Below, piece by piece: positions 58,573-64,000 of a stretch of DNA of 64,000 nucleotides (position 1 is the first letter of the stretch; every line of letters starts with the position of its first letter). Source of the DNA: Phytobacter diazotrophicus. GTDB lineage: Bacteria > Pseudomonadota > Gammaproteobacteria > Enterobacterales > Enterobacteriaceae. The stretch is from positions 1 through 64,000 of the forward strand of contig SMDE01000003.1 of assembly GCA_004346725.1 (NCBI GenBank), given 5' to 3'. The notes below the pieces were generated by a model that was given only the letters and a program-made list of their open reading frames with translations, had not been told where the DNA came from and made no database searches. The position numbers were made by a program, and so were the translations under genes.

Positions 58573-59812
58573 TACGGTTATTATCGGCGGCGGCCTCGCC
58601 GGGTTACTCTGCGGCATTCGGCTGAGCGAAAACGGTCAACGCTGTGCCATTGTCAGCCGCGGTCAGAGCGCACTCAATTTCTCTTCCGGCTCGCTGGACT
58701 TACTTTCTCGTCTGCCGGATGGGCAACAGGCCACCGACCTCATCGCCGGGGTAGACGCGTTACAGCGTATGCAAAGCGAACATCCTTATGCCTTACTGGG
58801 CGCTGAAAGGGTACGCCACTATGCAAAAATGACCCAGACCATGCTGGCAGACTGCGGCCTGGCACTAAAAGGTGAGGCCGATACGCCGCATATGCGCGTC
58901 ACCCCACTGGGTACCTTCCGTCAGGCCTGGTTAAGCCCCAATGAAATTCCTCTCCAGCCGACAAAAGATATTGCCATTGGGGTCGTCGGTATTTGTGGTT
59001 TTCTCGATTTTCAGCCGCAACTCGCTGCCGCGTCACTGAAAAAACGTGGCATAAATGCCACCGCAGAAGAGATAACGCTGCCAGTGCTGGACCGCGTGCG
59101 GGATAACCCGAGTGAATTTCGCGCCGTCAATATCGCCCGTGTACTGGATGTTGCACAGAATTTTGACGAGCTGTACCGCGCCTTGCTGCCGTTAAGCCGT
59201 CAGTACGACGAGCTTTACTTCCCGGCCTGTTTCGGCCTGCAGGATAGCGCCGTCTTTACACGACTTAACCAACAACTCTCCTGTCCGCTACGGTTGCTGC
59301 CTACCCTGCCGCCATCGGTTCCCGGCACCCGCATGCAATCACGTTTGCAACAGCGTTTTATCCAAAGCGGTGGGACATGGATGCCCGGTGATGAGGTGAT
59401 CCGTGCCGACGTAGAAAGTGAGCGCGTGACACAACTGTGGACGCGCAAGCATGAGGATATTGCGCTACGTCCACGCCATGTGGTGCTCGCCAGCGGCAGT
59501 TTTTTCAGTAACGGTTTGATTGCCGAACGCGATCACGTACGGGAAACCATTTTTGACCTCGACGTGTTACAAAGCCCCGGACGGGAAAGCTGGTATCGCG
59601 ACAACGTCTTTGATACCCAGCCATGGCAGCAGTTTGGCGTGATCACTGACGAAACGCTACGCGCTAAGCGCCAGGGCACGACGCTGGATAACCTGTATGT
59701 GGTGGGCTCCGTTTTGGGTGGCTTTGATGCGGTTGCTCAAGGGTGTGGGGGTGGCGTTTGCGCGGTTACCGCGCTGTATGCCGCAGAACAAATTTGCGCC
59801 GGGGGGAGGTAA
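58562..59812 (+). CDS. glpB: Anaerobic glycerol-3-phosphate dehydrogenase subunit B
   Basis: FMN-containing subunit joining GlpA to the membrane-linked GlpC. 416 residues with an N-terminal dinucleotide motif VIIGGGLAGLLCGIRLSENG and a C-terminal GGFDAVAQGCGGGVCAVTA. The ATG (MKFDTVIIG) lies inside the glpA end, giving an 11-base overlap and likely coupled translation. Confidence 0.95.
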   Translation: MKFDTVIIGGGLAGLLCGIRLSENGQRCAIVSRGQSALNFSSGSLDLLSRLPDGQQATDLIAGVDALQRMQSEHPYALLGAERVRHYAKMTQTMLADCGLALKGEADTPHMRVTPLGTFRQAWLSPNEIPLQPTKDIAIGVVGICGFLDFQPQLAAASLKKRGINATAEEITLPVLDRVRDNPSEFRAVNIARVLDVAQNFDELYRALLPLSRQYDELYFPACFGLQDSAVFTRLNQQLSCPLRLLPTLPPSVPGTRMQSRLQQRFIQSGGTWMPGDEVIRADVESERVTQLWTRKHEDIALRPRHVVLASGSFFSNGLIAERDHVRETIFDLDVLQSPGRESWYRDNVFDTQPWQQFGVITDETLRAKRQGTTLDNLYVVGSVLGGFDAVAQGCGGGVCAVTALYAAEQICAGGR

Positions 59813-59813
59813 A

Positions 59814-61004
59814 ATGACCACAACTCAGTTTGAAAGCTGTATCAAATGCACCGTGTGCACCACGGTTTGCCCGGTCAGTGCAGTGAATCCTGCTTACCCT
59901 GGCCCGAAACAGGCGGGGCCGGATGGGGAGCGTTTACGTCTAAAAGACCCGGCGTTGTTTGACGAGGCGTTGAAATACTGCACCAACTGTAAACGCTGTG
60001 AAACCGCCTGTCCGTCTGGCGTAAAGATTGGCGATATTATTCAGCGCGCGCGTTCGCAATATGCCGTCAATCCACCTTCACTGCGTAATGCCATTCTGAG
60101 TCATACAGATTTGATGGGATCGTTATCCACCCCATTCGCGCCGCTGGTCAATACCGCCACGTCGCTCAAACCCGTTCGCCAGTTGCTCGATAAAGCGCTG
60201 AAAATCGATCATCACCGGACGCTGCCAAAATATTCCCATGGCACTTTCCGCCGCTGGTACCGCTCCGTGGCTGACAAGCAAAAGGCGTTTGATCAGCAGG
60301 TGGCGTTTTTCCATGGCTGCTATGTGAATTACAACCATCCGCAACTGGGCAAAGATCTCTTGCAAGTGCTGAACGCGATGGGAATCGGTGTGCAGCTCCT
60401 GCGTCAGGAAAAATGTTGCGGGGTGCCGCTGATTGCCAATGGCTATTTTGCGAAAGCGAAAAAGCAGGCGGAATTTAATATTCGGGCGTTGCAGCAGAGC
60501 ATCACAGGAGACGGTATTCCGGTGATTGCCACCTCATCAACCTGTACCTTCACTTTGCGAGATGAATATCCGCATCTGCTGGACGTCGATAACCACCATT
60601 TACGTCCGCACATCGACCTGGCTACGCGTTGGATCTGGCGCAAGCTGGAAGAAGGCAATACGCTCAAGCTCAAAGAGTTACCGTTGAAAGTGGTTTATCA
60701 CACACCGTGCCATATGGAGAAAATGGGCTGGACGCACTACACCCTGGATTTGCTGCGACGTATTCCCGGGCTGGAACTTACCGTACTGGATTCACGTTGT
60801 TGCGGGATAGCGGGGACCTACGGCTTTAAGCGCGAAAATTACGCCACTTCGCAGGCGATTGGTGAACCACTGTTCCGCCAGATTGAGGAGAGCGGTGCGG
60901 ATTTGGTGATCACAGATTGTGAAACCTGTAAGTGGCAGGTGGAAATGTCCACAAGCCTTCGCTGTGAACATCCTATTACACTACTGGCGCAGGCGCTGCG
61001 CTAA
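59814..61004 (+). CDS. glpC: Anaerobic glycerol-3-phosphate dehydrogenase subunit C
   Basis: Iron-sulfur subunit that anchors GlpAB to the membrane and passes electrons to menaquinone. 396 residues. Two ferredoxin clusters: CIKCTVCTTVCP (about 9-20) and CTNCKRCETACP (about 60-71). Two CCG domains follow, with EKCCGVPL and SRCCGIAGTYG. The ATG has an exceptionally strong ribosome site (GGGGGGAGG). Starts one base after the glpB stop. Confidence 0.96.
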   Translation: MTTTQFESCIKCTVCTTVCPVSAVNPAYPGPKQAGPDGERLRLKDPALFDEALKYCTNCKRCETACPSGVKIGDIIQRARSQYAVNPPSLRNAILSHTDLMGSLSTPFAPLVNTATSLKPVRQLLDKALKIDHHRTLPKYSHGTFRRWYRSVADKQKAFDQQVAFFHGCYVNYNHPQLGKDLLQVLNAMGIGVQLLRQEKCCGVPLIANGYFAKAKKQAEFNIRALQQSITGDGIPVIATSSTCTFTLRDEYPHLLDVDNHHLRPHIDLATRWIWRKLEEGNTLKLKELPLKVVYHTPCHMEKMGWTHYTLDLLRRIPGLELTVLDSRCCGIAGTYGFKRENYATSQAIGEPLFRQIEESGADLVITDCETCKWQVEMSTSLRCEHPITLLAQALR

Positions 61005-61008
61005 AAGG

Positions 61009-61039
61009 TTCGCCCGCCGTAACCCTCCCGGCGGGCGAA
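61009..61039. terminator. Long hairpin between glpC and rhmA
   Basis: An 11-bp perfect stem TTCGCCCGCCG/CGGCGGGCGAA with a 9-base loop lies between the two convergent stop codons. T runs are short on both sides, so it may act as a terminator or simply block 3' exonucleases. Confidence 0.65.
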
Positions 61040-61042
61040 TAA

Positions 61043-61855
61043 TTAATAACTACCCTTCGTTGCCGATGCCGAAGGTCTGGCCCCTTTAAATATCGCCAGC
61101 CGTTCATCTAACGCATTGGTATACAACATGGTGTCCACACCGACCGCCACGAAGTTAGCCCCCCACTCCAGCACTTTTTTTGCCATGAGCGGATCGACCG
61201 CCAGAAAACCCGCCGCTTTCCCGGCATCACGTATCTGCTTAATGGCCTGTTCAATGGCGCGTTGCACGTCCGGATGACCACTGTTGTCAGGATAGCCCAA
61301 CGATGCGGAGAGGTCGGCAGGACCGATAAAGACCCCATCAATACCATCAACATGCAAAATGGCATCAAGGTTATCCAGCGCCGCTTTGCTTTCAACCTGA
61401 ATCAACAAGCACAACTCTTCATTCGCGCGGGCCATATAATTTTCGACTCGCCCCCAGCGGGCGGCGCGCGCGACACTCGCCCCCACGCCACGAACACCCT
61501 GTGGCGGGTAACGCGTGGCCGCCACCACATCCTGAGCCTGCTCTGCGCTCTCCACCATGGGAATTAACAATGTTCGGGCACCAATATCGAGCACCTGTTT
61601 GATAAGAACACGGCTCCCCTCAACGGGCCGAATGACGGCCTGGCTGGTGTAAGGCGCAATGGCCTGCAACTGGTGATAGAGATCCTGAATAGTATTCGGC
61701 GCATGTTCGCCATCAATCAATAACCAGTCATACCCGGAGGTCGCTGCAATCTCAGCCATATACGACGTAGTGGAACTTAACCACAGGCCAATCTGCGTTT
61801 CGCCTTTTAGCAGACCCGCTTTAAACGGGTTGGATAAAATCGGATCCATTGTCAT
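61043..61855 (-). CDS. rhmA: 2-keto-3-deoxy-L-rhamnonate aldolase
   Basis: Class II HpcH/HpaI aldolase splitting 2-keto-3-deoxy-L-rhamnonate into pyruvate and L-lactaldehyde. 270 residues. Conserved family stretches are [42 protein letters not shown] and the metal-binding glutamate and aspartate within them. Start at the ATG with AAGGA upstream; a second ATG two codons later is possible. It follows rhmT by 15 bases as the last gene of the rhamnonate cluster. Confidence 0.95.
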   Translation of the reverse strand: MTMDPILSNPFKAGLLKGETQIGLWLSSTTSYMAEIAATSGYDWLLIDGEHAPNTIQDLYHQLQAIAPYTSQAVIRPVEGSRVLIKQVLDIGARTLLIPMVESAEQAQDVVAATRYPPQGVRGVGASVARAARWGRVENYMARANEELCLLIQVESKAALDNLDAILHVDGIDGVFIGPADLSASLGYPDNSGHPDVQRAIEQAIKQIRDAGKAAGFLAVDPLMAKKVLEWGANFVAVGVDTMLYTNALDERLAIFKGARPSASATKGSY

Positions 61856-61870
61856 TTCACTTCCTTTTTG

Positions 61871-63160
61871 TCATGAATGAACGCTGTTCGAGTGAGAGAC
61901 AGCCTGTCTTACATTCAGTGTTAAAATGATCAGCGCACCGGCAATCGCCACGCCAGCAAGGGTGAGAAGCCCGGCAGCGCCGCTGGCAAACAGGGTTTCG
62001 GCTTTGACACGAATGATCGGGGCCAGAAACCCGCCGACCGCGCCAAACAAATTCACAAAACCAATACCCGCCGCCAGCGCCGTTCCGGACAGAAGCTGCG
62101 TTGGCATGGTCCAGAAAACCGGTTGTACGGCAATAAATCCCACCGCCGCGACGCATAAGGCAACAATGGCCAGCACGGGAGAGACCAGGCCAGATACGCC
62201 AATACCAATGCCCGCCGCTAACAGCGTCAGTGCAGCAATGTTGCGTCTTTCACCGGTCTTATCGGAATAACGAGGAATAAGCCAGGTACCAAACAGGGCG
62301 GCAATCCAGGGGATAGCGGTGACGACAGAGGCGGTGAACCCCACTTTTGTCCCCAGCAATGCGGCCACTTGCGTCGGCAGGAAAAAAATCAATCCATATA
62401 CCGCGACCTGGATAGTCAGATAAATGATAGCCAGTTGCCATACCCGTCCATTACGCAGCGCATCGGTCAGACGTGACGTCACTTTACTCTCCTCTTCGCT
62501 GGCAAGCTGGGCCTCAAGAACGCCCTTCTCTTGCGGCGTGAGGAACCGTGCCTGCGCTGGCGTATCGTCCAGCCAGAAGAAGGTAAAGATACCCGCGGAG
62601 ACAGCCAGCAGGCCTTCAATCAAGAACATCCAGAACCACCCCGGATGCCCCATAAAACCATGCATCTCAAGTAAAGCGCCGGACAGCGGTGAACCCAGCG
62701 TCAAAGCTAATGGCGCCCCCATGTAAAAAAGCCCCATAATGCTGGCGCGAGTGCGCTGTGGGAACCATTGAGAGGTCAGGTAAATCATGCCAGGGAAGAA
62801 GCCAGCTTCCGCCGCCCCAAGAAGCGTGCGGACAAGCAGAAATTTGGCTTCGGTATCAGCCCAGGCCATTGCCGCGGAGAGAAATCCCCATAACAGGGTC
62901 GTCCCTCCAATCCAGTAGCGTGCGCCAAACTTACGCATCAACAGATTAGCCGGCACGCCGAGGAAGGCGTACACCACAAAAAAGATCCCCGCCCCCAACG
63001 CATAGGCTTCGTTGCTAAGGCCGGTGTCTATCTGATACGTCTCTTTTGCAAAGCCAATATTCGAACGATCAAGAAATGCCAGGACGTATAACATCAACAT
63101 AAAGGGGATTAAACGGGCGCGGTTTTTCTTTACCACGCTATCCAATAAGCTGGTATTCAT
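61871..63160 (-). CDS. rhmT: MFS L-rhamnonate transporter RhmT
   Basis: Twelve-helix anion:cation symporter-family permease, taken to import L-rhamnonate from its place in the operon. 429 residues. Family features are FLDRSNIGFAKE after helix 1, GRxxxxR-like loop VRTLLGAAEAGFFPGMIYLTSQWFP shortened as AEAGFFPGMIYLT, and a central cytosolic loop rich in Glu and Lys (about 195-235). Substrate is inferred from neighbours. Confidence 0.93.
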   Translation of the reverse strand: MNTSLLDSVVKKNRARLIPFMLMLYVLAFLDRSNIGFAKETYQIDTGLSNEAYALGAGIFFVVYAFLGVPANLLMRKFGARYWIGGTTLLWGFLSAAMAWADTEAKFLLVRTLLGAAEAGFFPGMIYLTSQWFPQRTRASIMGLFYMGAPLALTLGSPLSGALLEMHGFMGHPGWFWMFLIEGLLAVSAGIFTFFWLDDTPAQARFLTPQEKGVLEAQLASEEESKVTSRLTDALRNGRVWQLAIIYLTIQVAVYGLIFFLPTQVAALLGTKVGFTASVVTAIPWIAALFGTWLIPRYSDKTGERRNIAALTLLAAGIGIGVSGLVSPVLAIVALCVAAVGFIAVQPVFWTMPTQLLSGTALAAGIGFVNLFGAVGGFLAPIIRVKAETLFASGAAGLLTLAGVAIAGALIILTLNVRQAVSHSNSVHS

Positions 63161-63214
63161 CGTAATGACCTCATGTAGGGCTGCGCCGCGTCATGGCGGC
63201 GCGACGCGGAGGAA

Positions 63215-64000
63215 TTAATGGTTATACGGGCGCTTTAAATTACAGTTGCGATTAAGCTCAACACCGAAGCCCGGTTTATCCAACACACTCTTATGAATGC
63301 GACCATTCACTGGCACCGGTTCATCCACCAGGATGGGATCAAATTGCGGACGCAGCGTAGAGCAGTCGGGGCTGGTCATTAAAAACTCACTAAATGGCGT
63401 ATTAGTGAAGGTAATAACCGCGTGATGGGAATAAACCGAAGAACCATGTGGCACGACAAGCTGCCCGCGTGCTTTTGCGATCGCGGCGATTTCCACCAGC
63501 GTCGTTAAGCCGCCGCACCAGCCGACATCGGGCTGCATGATATCAATCCCGGTTTCCGATAACGTACGGAATGATTGCAGCGTACCGTGATGCTCACCGC
63601 TGGTGACCATCATGCCAGCAGGAGCATTACGTTTAAGTTCGCGATAGCCCTCATATTGCTGCGGTGGCAGACACTCCTCGATCCATTTCAGATTATACGG
63701 GGCACAGGCATGGGCCAATTTGGTGGCATAATTAACATCCTGGCTCATCCAGCAATCCAGCATCAGCCAGAAATCTTCACCGCATTTCTCGCGATATTCA
63801 GCAACCATTGCCGCATCTTTGCGAATACCCGCATCACCATCATGCGGGCCCCAGTGTGTCGGCATTTTGCCGCCAATAAACCCCATCTCTTTAGCCAGGT
63901 CTGGGCGCGCGCCGGTCGCATAAAACTGGATTTCGTCACGCACCGCCCCACCGAGCAATTTATAAACGGGTAACCCGACAACCTTGCCAAACAGATCCCA
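63215..64000 (-). CDS. rhmD: L-rhamnonate dehydratase (3' part; gene runs off the window)
   Basis: Enolase-superfamily enzyme converting L-rhamnonate to 2-keto-3-deoxy-L-rhamnonate. Only the C-terminal 261 codons lie in the window; the frame is open to the last base ([14 protein letters not shown] before the first in-frame candidate start), so the N-terminus lies beyond 64000. Metal ligands are visible in [19 protein letters not shown] and TSGEHHGT; the catalytic His is in [13 protein letters not shown]. It ends KRPYNH. First of the visible operon, 54 bases before rhmT. Confidence 0.95.
   Translation of the reverse strand, partial: WDLFGKVVGLPVYKLLGGAVRDEIQFYATGARPDLAKEMGFIGGKMPTHWGPHDGDAGIRKDAAMVAEYREKCGEDFWLMLDCWMSQDVNYATKLAHACAPYNLKWIEECLPPQQYEGYRELKRNAPAGMMVTSGEHHGTLQSFRTLSETGIDIMQPDVGWCGGLTTLVEIAAIAKARGQLVVPHGSSVYSHHAVITFTNTPFSEFLMTSPDCSTLRPQFDPILVDEPVPVNGRIHKSVLDKPGFGVELNRNCNLKRPYNH

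Noticed and set aside
1..64000. CRISPR array, prophage, insertion sequence or integron
   Set aside because: No regularly spaced repeats, transposase, integrase, phage structural genes or terminal inverted repeats were found; the only repeat of a known type is one REP element.

Overview
This 64 kb window is a chromosomal segment of an Enterobacteriaceae species. Nearly every gene has a close E. coli/Salmonella counterpart, in the order known from the fruBKA - yej - rcs - gyrA - nrd - glp - rhm part of those chromosomes. GyrA carries Ser83 and Asp87. The genus cannot be fixed from the sequence alone; a Citrobacter/Enterobacter/Leclercia-like organism fits. No prophage, insertion sequence, transposase, integrase or CRISPR array was seen.

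Layout. 0.1-3.9 kb: fructose PTS operon fruBKA with two Cra operators. 4.3-4.9 kb: debris of a PEP-mutase-family gene. 4.9-10.6 kb: yeiW, efpL, a divergent uxuA/yeiQ hexuronate pair with an ExuR/UxuR-type operator and a CRP site, yeiR, lpxT. 11-13.3 kb: mepS and pdeN. 13.4-19 kb: yejABEF peptide ABC importer, yejG. 19.7-27.5 kb: bcr, rsuA, radD, rplY, yejK, yejL, lapC and tRNA-Pro(GGG). 27.5-29.9 kb: a short accessory island with an IraP-like anti-adaptor, an exported protein plus an RlpA-like protein, an orphan coding remnant and a frameshifted lipoprotein. It stands where E. coli has narP-ccm-nap-eco. 30-34.5 kb: mqo, a SulP transporter without a STAS domain, and MgtE; the last two overlap tail to tail. 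34.7-40.5 kb: yojI, alkB, ada, apbE, ompC. 40.8-47.6 kb: micF, then rcsD-rcsB facing rcsC. 47.7-55.3 kb: gyrA, ubiG, nrdAB-yfaE. 55.3-61 kb: glpT divergent from glpABC (no glpQ). 61-64 kb: rhmA, rhmT and the 3' part of rhmD.

Several blocks are coherent pathways: fructose uptake and phosphorylation; fructuronate to mannonate to KDG; import of peptides; the Rcs phosphorelay next to one of its envelope neighbours, ompC/micF; aerobic ribonucleotide reductase with its ferredoxin; glycerol-3-phosphate uptake with anaerobic oxidation; and L-rhamnonate catabolism. Most of the window is conserved housekeeping DNA. The least explained stretches are 4.3-4.9 kb, 23.9-24.2 kb and 27.5-29.9 kb. I saw no clearly new multi-gene system. 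The best leads are the IraP-like gene and its unnamed neighbours, and the overlapping SulP/MgtE pair.
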